Both the position numbers and the translations under genes were made by a program. A stretch of 64,000 nt of DNA from Filobacillus milosensis. Its GTDB lineage: Bacteria; Bacillota; Bacilli; Bacillales; Alkalibacillaceae. Where the stretch lies: the NCBI RefSeq assembly GCF_004402015.1, contig NZ_SOPW01000006.1, forward strand, positions 1 through 64,000. The letters run 5' to 3'. Each line of letters opens with the position of its first letter. The stretch's first letter is position 1. The notes under the pieces are model-generated. The model was not told the DNA's origin. It made no database searches and saw only the letters and a list, made by a program, of their open reading frames with translations. This document shows positions 43,826 through 53,428 of the stretch, piece after piece.

Positions 43826-43864
43826 AGGTCATCCCACCATTCCTAAAATTTTGACACTACCGAA

Positions 43865-44743
43865 CTAAAAAATCCCTTTAGCATCTCCAGATAATTCTCT
43901 GACGCGCTTTAAATACTTGGTCATACTGTGATCATCTTTAGTTGGATAATTAAAGTTATGATATTTAGCTACATCTTGAGCTAATATACGGAATAATTCT
44001 GCTGAAGTAAAAATTGATTCCCACATATGTTCATAATCCGCATTAGAGTATGTATTTTTGTACATTTTCCAGTAGTCTTTTGGCAAATAATTTTTAAAAT
44101 ATTTACCTAATTTACCTACTGATAGCTGATAATCATGTTGCATGCCAATCCACCATGCCACCATTTGGTCAACTGCATCACGCATCGTATATTCAAACAT
44201 CAACTTGGCATAGGGTAATTCATCTCGCCAGATACCTTTGGCTACATTTTGAGAGCACCACCAAAAGTTATTTGTAACACTATTATACTCTCCTTCTGTA
44301 GGTGCTTTAACATGGTACTCGACACCGGTTGGGTCAGGAACTTTTGGTAAAATATTATTCTTATCCAATAAAGGGATAGCTGGTTCAAGATGTATTTTAG
44401 AAAGCATGTAATCAATTGACTGTAGTGATAAATCTATTCGGTTCCCATCGGTAAATAACATGAGGTAGGCGTACCTTTTAGTAAAATCAGCCTCTTCCCC
44501 TTTTCCTTTGTCCAACTTATCAGGCTCTTGAACCATGAGCAGGTCACCAAAAATTTTAATCCAACCTTCATCATTTATAAATGATGTGATATCTTCGACT
44601 ACATACACAATATCGTAATCTTGAAAAATATCTTTTGGGACATTAGGGTTAGTTCTCGACCCATTCATATAAACTGCTCTTACTCGTTCATCTTCTTTTG
44701 CTACATTTAATATTAAATCAAACATTTCTTGTTCGTTTCTCAC
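43865..44743 (-). CDS. Aminoglycoside 6-adenylyltransferase-like protein
   Basis: 292-residue nucleotidyltransferase of the AadK family (streptomycin 6-adenylyltransferase in B. subtilis). The catalytic motif MNGSRTNPNVPKDIFQDYDIVYVV near residues 26-49 gives GS and the two Asp of DxD. The family block GNRIDLSLQSIDY and the C-terminal four-helix region with EYTMRDAVDQMVAWWIG and KYFKNYLPKDYW are present. The start is GTG with AGGAG upstream. Such genes are intrinsic in many Bacillaceae; a resistance phenotype cannot be inferred safely. Confidence 0.85.
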   Translation of the reverse strand: MRNEQEMFDLILNVAKEDERVRAVYMNGSRTNPNVPKDIFQDYDIVYVVEDITSFINDEGWIKIFGDLLMVQEPDKLDKGKGEEADFTKRYAYLMLFTDGNRIDLSLQSIDYMLSKIHLEPAIPLLDKNNILPKVPDPTGVEYHVKAPTEGEYNSVTNNFWWCSQNVAKGIWRDELPYAKLMFEYTMRDAVDQMVAWWIGMQHDYQLSVGKLGKYFKNYLPKDYWKMYKNTYSNADYEHMWESIFTSAELFRILAQDVAKYHNFNYPTKDDHSMTKYLKRVRELSGDAKGIF

Positions 44744-44755
44744 TATATTACACTC

Positions 44756-44911
44756 CTATAAATTTAGCTTAGCTACTACTTCGTTTTCATCATTAAATTG
44801 TCCTGTTTCTTCATTCTGTTCATGAATCTTTTTTAACATCTTTTCATTGTGATATGTACTAACTACAATCAGGAATATCCCTAATTGAATTAATAAAAAT
44901 AAAAAGCCCAT
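44756..44911 (-). CDS. Small single-span membrane protein
   Basis: 51 residues: MGFLFLLIQLGIFLIVVSTYH forms one transmembrane helix, and the rest (NEKMLKKIHEQNEETGQFNDENEVVAKLNL) is polar, charged and probably a cytoplasmic helix. The ribosome binding site is weak (GGGAA, nine bases upstream). Its stop is 13 bases before the adenylyltransferase gene start, so the two may be co-transcribed. No family assigned. Confidence 0.4.
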   Translation of the reverse strand: MGFLFLLIQLGIFLIVVSTYHNEKMLKKIHEQNEETGQFNDENEVVAKLNL

Positions 44912-44986
44912 AAATTAATTTCCCGATTCCCTTTTAGTATGAAAATTTAGAAATTATTGTTAATTTAAATGGTAGCATAACTTAAA

Positions 44987-45026
44987 CAAAAAACAATGGC
45001 TTAGATGTAAAATCTAAACCATTGTT
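44987..45026 (-). terminator. addBA operon terminator
   Basis: On the minus strand AACAATGGtTTAGA, TTTTACA, TCTAAGCCATTGTT then TTTTTG. Confidence 0.9.
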
Positions 45027-45030
45027 GAGG

Positions 45031-48000
45031 TTAGTTTTCTAAGAACAAGTCTTGTTCAAAGAAATACAAGTATACTTTTTCTAATTTAATATTCCATATT
45101 GATTCGACTGCACGCTGGTACAATTCAACTTGTACGGCGTAACGTTCTCTTAATTCATTGACCTTATCTTCTGTTAAATCACCAAATATGGCATCAGTTT
45201 TATAATCTAATAGATACCAGCCATCTTCTGTTTCAAATAAACAGTCGATGACACCTTGAATGATCACAGATTCTTCAAGTGGGTCCTTCCATTCTGGATA
45301 GACTTCTGAAGCTGGTAGTTCCATGGTAAAAGGCAGTTCTCGTTTGACTTGTTTAGCTTCTTTTACCGTCTGACCAATATCATTTTCTAAAAATGTCAGG
45401 ATAGCATTATAATCTATTACTTTCGCTTCTTCTTCACGCAAAATTTCTTTGATGACAAGTCCATCTACAAAATCAACTAAACTGACCTTAGTCCACTCTC
45501 GGTCCATCGGTAAATGCTGCATAACGGTATGCATAGCACTACCAATCTCGGACTTCGTTAATTTCTTAGCATCCTGCTGCATGAACCTAGGGCGTTGGAA
45601 CCTCATCTTTGGCTGGTTTTTCATAAGGTCTAAACCACTATAATCATCAGCAACTTGTCTTAATCGTTTAATTTCTGTAACGGTTTGTTTTGCACGTCTT
45701 GATGCACTATCTTTATTTGGATAAATAAATGTCAAGCGGCGGTCGACCTCGTCATAAGCCTGAGATTGATTCGGTAAATGCTGATTGTCCCAATCCTTAA
45801 TGAGTTGCTCCAATTCATCATTACGTTTTACTGTGATCCACTTAGGGTCCATCAGTTCGCTAGCATGTTGAACCTTAATTTGCCATTTAGAATCGTCTTC
45901 ACGGATCGTTGCAGGAACATTTGAACCGACTCCACTGATTTGGATCGTTTCTGCCAGGTTATGCCTGATTAAAGCCGTGCCAATCCAATTCATATATGTG
46001 GCTTGATCAGTTCTGACATGCGGCGGTAATACCCACTCGAAGTGAGATGTGACCTCATTCCATTTTGATAATCGTTTTTCCCAGTCTTTCACCGTACCTA
46101 TAATGGTTAGCTTCTCTTTCGCACGGGTTAAAGCAACATATAAAATTCGCATTTCCTCGGCTAGCATCTCTCGTTTCATCGCTACTTTAATAGCTTCAAA
46201 TGGGAAAGTCGTAAACATAAGCCGTTTATCAACATCCATATATTTCGCTCCAAATCCTTGGTCTTTATGAAGCAAATATTGTGATCTGAAGTCCATTTCA
46301 TTAAAGTTTTTATCAGCTGCACCTAAAATAACAACAGGAAACTCAAGACCTTTACTCTTGTGAATCGTCATCATTCGCACAACGTCTTCTTGTTCACCCA
46401 AGGCTCGAGCAGATGCTAAATCCTCACCACGTTCTTCCATTCGTTCAATGAATCGTAAGAAACGATATAATCCACGATAGGACGAATTCTCATAGGAACG
46501 CGCACGGTCATATAACGCTCGCAAGTTAGCTTGTCTCTGTTTGCCACCAGGAGTACCTCCCACAAATTCGAAGTATCCTGTGTCTCGATAAATTTGCCAA
46601 ATCAGTTTAGATAGGGCGCCGTAGCGAGCTTCTTCTCTCCAGCCTTCAAACATTGATACAAAAGCAGTGAGCTGTCTAACGACATGTGAATTTTCACCTT
46701 GGCGAATGTAATTTTTCATCGCAATATAAAAAGGCTGTTTTCTTCCATGTAAACGAATATTCGCTAAATCATCTTCTGATAAACCGACAATAGGTGATTT
46801 CAACACGCTGGCAAGTGGAATGTCCTGCTGAGGGTTATCAATAGTTTTTAAGACATTTAACATGATTTGGACTTCCATGGCTTCAAGGTAACCTGATGAT
46901 ATATCAGCATAAACCGGCACGCCTAACTGTTTCAATTCCTCAACAATCACACTTGCCCAGCTCATTGAACGCATGAGAATCACAATGTCTCTATATTGAA
47001 GATTTCGTATTTGTTCAGTTTCTTTATCGATGACTTTCATAGGATCTGATCCATCAGTACCAATCCATTTCTGAATTTTTTCAGCATAAGCACGTGCTTC
47101 TAACTGAGCTTTTTGGATATACTTCCATTCATCAGATACTGACTCATCCTCTAATTCATCTTGTGTAATGACATGCATTTCGGTATCGACATCAGACGTC
47201 GTTAATTGTTCATAGACGCGGTTACTGTATATTAATTCTGCGTCCTTATCATATTCCATCTCCCCAACTTGTTCATCGAGCAACTGGCGAAAAATAAAAT
47301 TGGTTGAGTCTAATACTTCTTTACGGCTACGGAAATTCCGAGCTAAATCTATTCGTAAAGAAGGGACCTCTGTCGACTTGAATTTCTTATATTTGTCCAT
47401 AAAAAGTGTTGGTTCAGCATGCCTGAAACGGTAAATGCTCTGTTTTACATCACCAACCATAAACAAGTTACCCGCCTGTTCACCTTGTGTAACGAGCTGT
47501 AAAATAGTTTCTTGAACTAGGTTTGTATCCTGGTATTCATCTATCAATACTTCTCTAAATTGACCTTGGAATTGCTGCGCAACAGTCGAACCAACCAGAT
47601 GGTCAGGCGTTGCTTCATCATCTAATAAAATTTCTAAGCAATAATGTTCTAAATCAGAAAAGTCGACCATGGCCTGCTCTTTTTTTGCTGCTTGGAAACG
47701 TTCATGGAACTGTTTCACTAAAACAACTAACTGATCAATTACCGGACTTAACTTATGTAAGTCTTCAATTAATGACTCAGGTTGACGATTAAACCAGCGT
47801 TCGATTAGCTTTTTCATACGATCTTTATATCGGTTACGAATGTCTTTAACTGCTTCTTTAAGTTCTTCATCACAGTCTGATTTTTTGGCAGATAATTTAC
47901 CGAACTTCTCATTCTCTTTAAACACATTTCTTAATTCATCCCAAGGTGCACCGATTGCTTCCATGACCTTCTGAATTTGTTCCTTGTCTTCGGTCAAGTT

Positions 48001-48750
48001 AGGCATATAATGGTCAGGTCCATTAACATCCTGAGCCATGTCGATAGCCTGGTTGACATCGAAAAGCATCGCTTCTAAGTTTTCCTTGATATCTTGACGA
48101 ACCACTGGCATCCACGTGAGGTCATCAAGTGTTACCCCTTCAGATAATTTATACGTAGCCTGCTGTTGTTCCAGCCATTGATAAGGCCAAGGATTCTGCA
48201 TCGCAAATTCATACATTTTTAAAACAAGTGTTTCCACCTTGGCGTCATCTCTATCATTGGAAAAACTATCGACAAAGCGGAAGAACGTTTCCTGCTCTTC
48301 GCCTTCTTTGCCGTACCACTCTTCAAACACTTCTTGAATAATATCATTACGTAGTAATTCCGCTTCAATATTATCGAGAATTCGAAAGCTCGGGTCTAAA
48401 TCGAGTTGGTAACTGTACTTTCTTACCACTTCCATACAGAAAGAGTGAAGCGTCGAAATGTTCGCACGCTGCAAGAGTGAGAGTTGTTTTTTCAAATGAA
48501 TGGAATCAGGATTCACTTGTAAAGCCTTTTCAATCGCTCCACCAACTCGTGTACGCATTTCTTGTGCGGCTGCATTAGTGAATGTTACGACTAACATTTC
48601 ATCAATGTTATATGGATCCTGCTCACGAAGCATCTTTTGAATAATTCGTTCAACAAGTACGGCCGTTTTCCCTGAACCAGCCGCTGCTGCAACTAAAATA
48701 TCTTTTCCATCTTCATAAATGGCAAGCTCTTGTTCTTCTGTCCACTTCAT
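45031..48750 (-). CDS. addA: ATP-dependent helicase/nuclease subunit A
   Basis: 1239-residue UvrD-type 3'-5' helicase with a C-terminal nuclease. It is the motor subunit of AddAB, which processes double-strand breaks up to Chi and loads RecA; it is needed in transformation of Bacillus. Walker A AAAAGSGKTAVLVERI is near residues 17-31, the DExx box is LIDEYQDTNLVQE, motif IV-VI wording is MTIHKSKGLEFPVV and ILYVALTRAKEKL, and the nuclease motif GVIDCLFETEDGWYLLDYKTDA is near the C-terminus. Its ATG abuts the addB stop. Confidence 0.97.
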   Translation of the reverse strand: MKWTEEQELAIYEDGKDILVAAAAGSGKTAVLVERIIQKMLREQDPYNIDEMLVVTFTNAAAQEMRTRVGGAIEKALQVNPDSIHLKKQLSLLQRANISTLHSFCMEVVRKYSYQLDLDPSFRILDNIEAELLRNDIIQEVFEEWYGKEGEEQETFFRFVDSFSNDRDDAKVETLVLKMYEFAMQNPWPYQWLEQQQATYKLSEGVTLDDLTWMPVVRQDIKENLEAMLFDVNQAIDMAQDVNGPDHYMPNLTEDKEQIQKVMEAIGAPWDELRNVFKENEKFGKLSAKKSDCDEELKEAVKDIRNRYKDRMKKLIERWFNRQPESLIEDLHKLSPVIDQLVVLVKQFHERFQAAKKEQAMVDFSDLEHYCLEILLDDEATPDHLVGSTVAQQFQGQFREVLIDEYQDTNLVQETILQLVTQGEQAGNLFMVGDVKQSIYRFRHAEPTLFMDKYKKFKSTEVPSLRIDLARNFRSRKEVLDSTNFIFRQLLDEQVGEMEYDKDAELIYSNRVYEQLTTSDVDTEMHVITQDELEDESVSDEWKYIQKAQLEARAYAEKIQKWIGTDGSDPMKVIDKETEQIRNLQYRDIVILMRSMSWASVIVEELKQLGVPVYADISSGYLEAMEVQIMLNVLKTIDNPQQDIPLASVLKSPIVGLSEDDLANIRLHGRKQPFYIAMKNYIRQGENSHVVRQLTAFVSMFEGWREEARYGALSKLIWQIYRDTGYFEFVGGTPGGKQRQANLRALYDRARSYENSSYRGLYRFLRFIERMEERGEDLASARALGEQEDVVRMMTIHKSKGLEFPVVILGAADKNFNEMDFRSQYLLHKDQGFGAKYMDVDKRLMFTTFPFEAIKVAMKREMLAEEMRILYVALTRAKEKLTIIGTVKDWEKRLSKWNEVTSHFEWVLPPHVRTDQATYMNWIGTALIRHNLAETIQISGVGSNVPATIREDDSKWQIKVQHASELMDPKWITVKRNDELEQLIKDWDNQHLPNQSQAYDEVDRRLTFIYPNKDSASRRAKQTVTEIKRLRQVADDYSGLDLMKNQPKMRFQRPRFMQQDAKKLTKSEIGSAMHTVMQHLPMDREWTKVSLVDFVDGLVIKEILREEEAKVIDYNAILTFLENDIGQTVKEAKQVKRELPFTMELPASEVYPEWKDPLEESVIIQGVIDCLFETEDGWYLLDYKTDAIFGDLTEDKVNELRERYAVQVELYQRAVESIWNIKLEKVYLYFFEQDLFLEN

Positions 48751-51700
48751 TTATAACTCCCCCTCTCGTTCTAAAATTTTCTGTAACATGACTGAATCTT
48801 TATCTTCTTTTAATCGTCGGTATTCGTGCTCATCCAATGTAGGATCAAACTGACACACCGATTGGAACGGGCAGTAGGTACAAACCACCACGTCTTTCTT
48901 CTGGAATGGATTAAGTTTTACTTCTCCATTGACGATCTCGCTTCCAGCGTGTGTCATTACATTCCTTACATAATGATTCATGCGCTGAAACACTTCTTGA
49001 TCGACTGTTTTCGATCCACTTCTAAATGAACCATCTTTCTTCACACCAAAAGGCGCAATTTTACTCATACCAGTATCCAAAGATTGATCCATGGACTGAG
49101 CAACTTGTTCATCTTCTAATAACAAACCATTCATTTTGAACTGCTTAATCATCTCTTCCTCAATGGCTTCTTCATCCATTGATTTTGGATCAGATATGGT
49201 CGGGTTATGAACATGGAAATAGAGAACCCCTGCTGGTTCAGCCTGTTTACCTACCCAACGAGATGAATGGGTTAAAACTACATCCAAATACGTCAGCATC
49301 TGTAGAGCCAAACCATAATAAACATCTACTAAACTCAAATCCTTTTGACTAGATTTGTAATCAATGATTCTTAAATAGAGTTGTTCGTCAATTTCAGCTT
49401 GATCCACACGGTCAATTCGGCCACTTAGCTCCAATTGATAGCCATGAGGTAAGTTTAGCTGTAGAGGCGGTAACTTATTTTTACGCCCAAATCCAATTTC
49501 AATTCCAGCAGGCGCGAAATTAGAATGTCTCGCCTGATAAGCTAAGACATTGGTCGCTCTGATTATTACCTGTTCAAGCTTTCGCAAAATATATTTATAT
49601 CGATTTGAACTGAATAAAATCTGGTGATTCAATATTGGTGCCAATTGTTCTACAGCACGTCTGGCATACTTTTGAATCTCCTCTTCAGTTAACTCAAAAA
49701 ATGCTTTTCCTTCTTCATACACCCATTCGGTGATATGGCGCAATGATTCATGGAAGAGCTGCCCAATATCAGGTGCCGCCAACTGAAACGTATTACGTTC
49801 ATTTAAGCCTAACGTATACTGCGCAAAATAACGATAAGAACACTGATGATACGTCTCTAAACGAGAGACACTGGATCGAATCGTTTGATCATACAATTGA
49901 CTAACGGTTTCAGACTGAAGGTTGTCCGGTTCTGGTCGGTAAAATAAACTTTGCAACACTCGTTGTGTTTTTCCGCCTTGAACTTCATGCTTAACGTACC
50001 AATGTAAGGTATCCCAATAAACATCAGCCATCGGATAACCTCGAAGGTATTTTGAGAGTTCAGCTGTTAAGATCGCACGAGATTTTTCTTGATTATTAAT
50101 AAAACGTAATGGATCTTGTTCATCTTCATCATCCATAATCCATTTATGCTCAGCTTCTGGAAACATCGAATCAAGACGCTTCACTATCGGCGCAGGGACT
50201 TTTGAACGTCCTTCTTCATCACTTAACGGATAACTAACCCAAAGCTTTTCTGATGCTAAGGTAAAGGCGATGTACATATAGAAGCGATCGTCTAATAACA
50301 CACGCTCTGCACGATCAGCTAACGTCACCCCGTGATTTTCTAGAATTAAACGCTCATCATCTGTGACCATTCCTTCACCAGGCGGCTTTAGCGGATAAAC
50401 ACCCTCTACTGCTCCTAGTACAAAGCCCGCTTTGACGTTTGAGATACGTGAGCGTTCTACGCTACCTATAATCACATGATCAATCGTCGGTGGCACTTGA
50501 GCAAAAGTCAGAGTATCAAATCCAGCTTCAACGACTTGTAAGAACAATTCATCAGATGCTTCATCTTCTCCGATCATTTCTACCATTTCATCAAATAATT
50601 CCATCACAGCTTGCCAAGCTTGTTCTTGTTCACGTGCTGTTTCAACGCGTCCTACTTGATCATAGTGATCACGTAATTTTTCTAGCGAACGTGGGGCATC
50701 TAAATGCTCTAACCACTCAAAAACTGCCTGACACTTTTCCGCTATCGTTTTTGCATCATGGATTTTCTGATCAAATCTTTCTAAAGCTCGGACAACCTGT
50801 TTACGGTAAGCATTAATCTGATTCTCCATCTCTTGCTCTTCATCCGTTTGACGTCTGAATTCTAGACCTGTAAAACGCTGGTATGGCCATTTTTCTTTAG
50901 ATAACCATTGATCTCTTCTGCGAATCCCATATTCTAAAACATAGTTTTCCAAGGTATCAACCGCTTCTTCGGTAAGTGGATACTCTTCATCGTCAGGTAT
51001 TACAAAGCCTGTCTTAAGTAAACGGAAAACAGCATCATAACGCCAATTACTATTAATAATTTCTAGACCTGTTCGAATCAGCTCAACAAATGGGTGATTC
51101 AACATCGTCTTCTTTTCGTCGATGAAAACCGGAATCTCATAATCTTCAAATATCGTTTGAATTAAATCATGATACACTTCAGGTTGACGAATTAAGATGG
51201 CCATATCACGATAGCGATAGCCTTCATCACGGATTAAACGTGTGATTTCCTGTGCCACACCTTCAACTTCTGCTCTGGGATGAACAGACTCAACTAATTT
51301 TATTGGCGTTTCACCTTTATATTCAGGGATTGGATGCATCTCAAAATAACGCTCCATATGCTCGAGCGCACCATTTCCCTTAAAACGTTGTTGAGGTGAT
51401 AAATAATACGGTTCGTCTAATTCAATGTCCGCTTCTTCAGCAATTTCTGCCAGAGTATCATACGTCGTCTTAGTTTGATAAAAAAGGTCCAGCTCACTGC
51501 CATCAGACACACCTGGATTAATCATGAGTGTAATCTTCAGGTCTTTCGCATATTTCATTAATGCTTCGATAACATAGTATTCTTGAGGTGTAAAACGGTG
51601 GAACCCATCGATGTAAATAGTAGAATCACTTAAAATACCTGTCTGTCTAATTTTTTCGACCATTAATTCCAGTTGGTCTTCATGGTCAATATAATGACCA

Positions 51701-52236
51701 CGTAATTGTTGATCTAGCTCAAAATAGATCAGAGCCAGGTCTGATAATTTATTTTTTAATGCCACTTCATTAGGGTGCTGGTGTTGAAACTTAGCCATCT
51801 CCATGACTACACTGTTTAAGGATTCTGGCGTGATTCGATAACGTTTTAATTCTGTAATCATTTTTTCTAGGTGATCAATAAAACCTTGCTTGTCTACCGC
51901 TTCTTGAAAAGCGACTAGTTCCTCTTTATGCTCTTCCGCAAGCTTTCTAAGCATCATTTGAATACCAGTTGACGATATAAACGGTTTCGTTGCTCCACCA
52001 ACTTCGTTAAATATGTACCAGGCAAGTCTCGAAAAACTAAACACTTGTGCCCTGATTGAGCCACTTACCCCCGGCTTTCTTACAAGCTCATATTCTTGTT
52101 GAAAGGCCATCTGGTCTGGCACTAAATAAAAAATAGGATCACCTTGTGGATCCTGTTTAATCTCCTCGGTGATCTCATCTAAAATGTAATGTCCGAATTC
52201 TGAACCCGAACGTCCTAAAATAAATTGTAAGGCCAT
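48751..52236 (-). CDS. addB: ATP-dependent helicase/nuclease subunit B
   Basis: 1161-residue partner of AddA, an inactive helicase-like subunit with a second nuclease and an Fe-S cluster. The nuclease motif is RIIDYKSSQKDL. The four cluster cysteines are in ETYHQCSYRYF and CTYCPFQSVCQF, as expected. The N-terminus is FILGRSGSEFGHYILDEI, where related AddB proteins have GRSGSGKT, so the Walker A lysine appears to be missing. AAGGGGGAA precedes the ATG. It is immediately followed by addA. Confidence 0.96.
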   Translation of the reverse strand: MALQFILGRSGSEFGHYILDEITEEIKQDPQGDPIFYLVPDQMAFQQEYELVRKPGVSGSIRAQVFSFSRLAWYIFNEVGGATKPFISSTGIQMMLRKLAEEHKEELVAFQEAVDKQGFIDHLEKMITELKRYRITPESLNSVVMEMAKFQHQHPNEVALKNKLSDLALIYFELDQQLRGHYIDHEDQLELMVEKIRQTGILSDSTIYIDGFHRFTPQEYYVIEALMKYAKDLKITLMINPGVSDGSELDLFYQTKTTYDTLAEIAEEADIELDEPYYLSPQQRFKGNGALEHMERYFEMHPIPEYKGETPIKLVESVHPRAEVEGVAQEITRLIRDEGYRYRDMAILIRQPEVYHDLIQTIFEDYEIPVFIDEKKTMLNHPFVELIRTGLEIINSNWRYDAVFRLLKTGFVIPDDEEYPLTEEAVDTLENYVLEYGIRRRDQWLSKEKWPYQRFTGLEFRRQTDEEQEMENQINAYRKQVVRALERFDQKIHDAKTIAEKCQAVFEWLEHLDAPRSLEKLRDHYDQVGRVETAREQEQAWQAVMELFDEMVEMIGEDEASDELFLQVVEAGFDTLTFAQVPPTIDHVIIGSVERSRISNVKAGFVLGAVEGVYPLKPPGEGMVTDDERLILENHGVTLADRAERVLLDDRFYMYIAFTLASEKLWVSYPLSDEEGRSKVPAPIVKRLDSMFPEAEHKWIMDDEDEQDPLRFINNQEKSRAILTAELSKYLRGYPMADVYWDTLHWYVKHEVQGGKTQRVLQSLFYRPEPDNLQSETVSQLYDQTIRSSVSRLETYHQCSYRYFAQYTLGLNERNTFQLAAPDIGQLFHESLRHITEWVYEEGKAFFELTEEEIQKYARRAVEQLAPILNHQILFSSNRYKYILRKLEQVIIRATNVLAYQARHSNFAPAGIEIGFGRKNKLPPLQLNLPHGYQLELSGRIDRVDQAEIDEQLYLRIIDYKSSQKDLSLVDVYYGLALQMLTYLDVVLTHSSRWVGKQAEPAGVLYFHVHNPTISDPKSMDEEAIEEEMIKQFKMNGLLLEDEQVAQSMDQSLDTGMSKIAPFGVKKDGSFRSGSKTVDQEVFQRMNHYVRNVMTHAGSEIVNGEVKLNPFQKKDVVVCTYCPFQSVCQFDPTLDEHEYRRLKEDKDSVMLQKILEREGEL

Positions 52237-52248
52237 AACAATTCCCCC

Positions 52249-52899
52249 TTACTCCTCTAATTCATTAAGTTTATCAGCTTTTGCCGTCATCCGTTTTTCA
52301 ATTAATTTACCAATAATCCAAAACAGCCCTATACAGACACCGACCACGATTGTCTTAGAAGGATTCTGAGCAAAAGACGCAATGCTATCACCAACATAGG
52401 ATACCGAAAATATCATAGCAGCTTTTCCTAATAAAACCGCCAGCATAAATTGTTGAAGAGAAATTCTAGTAAATGCTGCAACGACATTAATAATCGCGGA
52501 AGGTGAAAATGGAAAACATAATAATAAGAAAATTGGTCCAAACCCATGGCGATCGAAGAAGCCGATAACCCTATGAACCTGCTTTTGTTGTTTTAACCGT
52601 TGCACCCAATGGTATTTATTTAATTTACGAACCAAAATAAATACTAAAATCGCACCAGCTGCTGAGCCAATCCAGGAAAATAAAAAGCCGAAGAATAAGC
52701 CATACACAATGGAATTAGCTAATATAAAAACAATAACTGGTAAGAATGGTAAAAATGCTTCTATAAAAGGAAGAGCAAGTCCTGGAATAGGACCCAAGCT
52801 TCCATAGAATTCTAATAATTGTATAATATAACTCCCGATTACAGAATCTGAGAGCATGTCTTTTAATTCATCAAGATTAGAATATCCCTCGTTCATCAT
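52249..52899 (-). CDS. TVP38/TMEM64 (VTT) family membrane protein YhjE
   Basis: 216-residue DedA/VTT-type membrane protein with about five segments: LPFIEAFLPFLPVIVFILANSIVYGLFFGFLFSWIGSAAGAILVF, then the conserved FDRHGFGPIFLLLCFPFSPSAIINVVAAFTRISLQQF. The family is linked to lipid scrambling across membranes. It lies 12 bases upstream of addB; B. subtilis YhjE has a similar position. Two starting ATGs are adjacent, with AGGAG upstream. Confidence 0.82.
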   Translation of the reverse strand: MMNEGYSNLDELKDMLSDSVIGSYIIQLLEFYGSLGPIPGLALPFIEAFLPFLPVIVFILANSIVYGLFFGFLFSWIGSAAGAILVFILVRKLNKYHWVQRLKQQKQVHRVIGFFDRHGFGPIFLLLCFPFSPSAIINVVAAFTRISLQQFMLAVLLGKAAMIFSVSYVGDSIASFAQNPSKTIVVGVCIGLFWIIGKLIEKRMTAKADKLNELEE

Positions 52900-53038
52900 T
52901 AGTAGCTCCTATCTCTATCTCATCTATTACTATTTTATAAAAAAAACAGCCTTTTGCATACTGTTCCCTTCTTGAATTATTTTCAACAATAAACTATAAT
53001 AAGAACACATGTTCGATTACAGTGGAGGGATGAACACC

Positions 53039-53428
53039 ATGCGTTACTTAAAAGACGAAGAATTTGAAATTACTTCCCGCTTTCTTTTTCTATCTATGGC
53101 CATTATTGTCCTTGAAAAAGATATTAAACAGATCGAGACAGGAGCATTTAAAATAAAAGAACCTTATTTGAAATTGTTAAGACATATGGAACAACTTGCG
53201 AAGAATGAACGAAAAAGCTTAAGAGCGAAAATGCGTAAGGGTCAGATGGATGTTGTATTTGTGCAGAAAAATGATACGTTTTCGACGTACCTTTTTATTG
53301 CTCGAGGATACGAAGAAGAACGCCGGTACTTTAACCCCGCCGTTCGGAAAAAAGTTGAAATGCTTTATCAAGAACTTATGGTTGAAGCTCTAAAAGATCA
53401 AGCTCGATTTCTTTCTGAAGCTTTCTAA
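53039..53428 (+). CDS. YhjD-like conserved hypothetical protein
   Basis: 129-residue soluble helical protein: MRYLKDEEFEITSRFLFLSMAIIVLEKDIKQIETGAFKIKEPYLKLLRHME... and YEEERRYFNPAVRKKVEMLYQEL. I link it to B. subtilis YhjD by position and by recalled similarity of the KxPYLxLL and YFNPxxRxKVE stretches. The ATG at 53039 has GTGGAGGG nine bases upstream. Its last 53 bases overlap the end of comK on the other strand, so the two messages are complementary there. Function unknown. Confidence 0.65.
   Translation: MRYLKDEEFEITSRFLFLSMAIIVLEKDIKQIETGAFKIKEPYLKLLRHMEQLAKNERKSLRAKMRKGQMDVVFVQKNDTFSTYLFIARGYEEERRYFNPAVRKKVEMLYQELMVEALKDQARFLSEAF

Noticed and set aside
43865-44743. Acquired antibiotic-resistance gene
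   Set aside because: The AadK-like gene sits in ordinary chromosomal context with matching composition and no mobile element, so it is more likely intrinsic.
50490-50816. 108-codon plus-strand open frame inside addB
   Set aside because: Antisense shadow of a well-supported gene, with no ribosome binding site.
52935-52955. Single AAAA-n5-TTTT match upstream of the yhjE-addBA operon
   Set aside because: One half only, in a run of A, and it could equally be part of a short hairpin; not enough for a ComK site.
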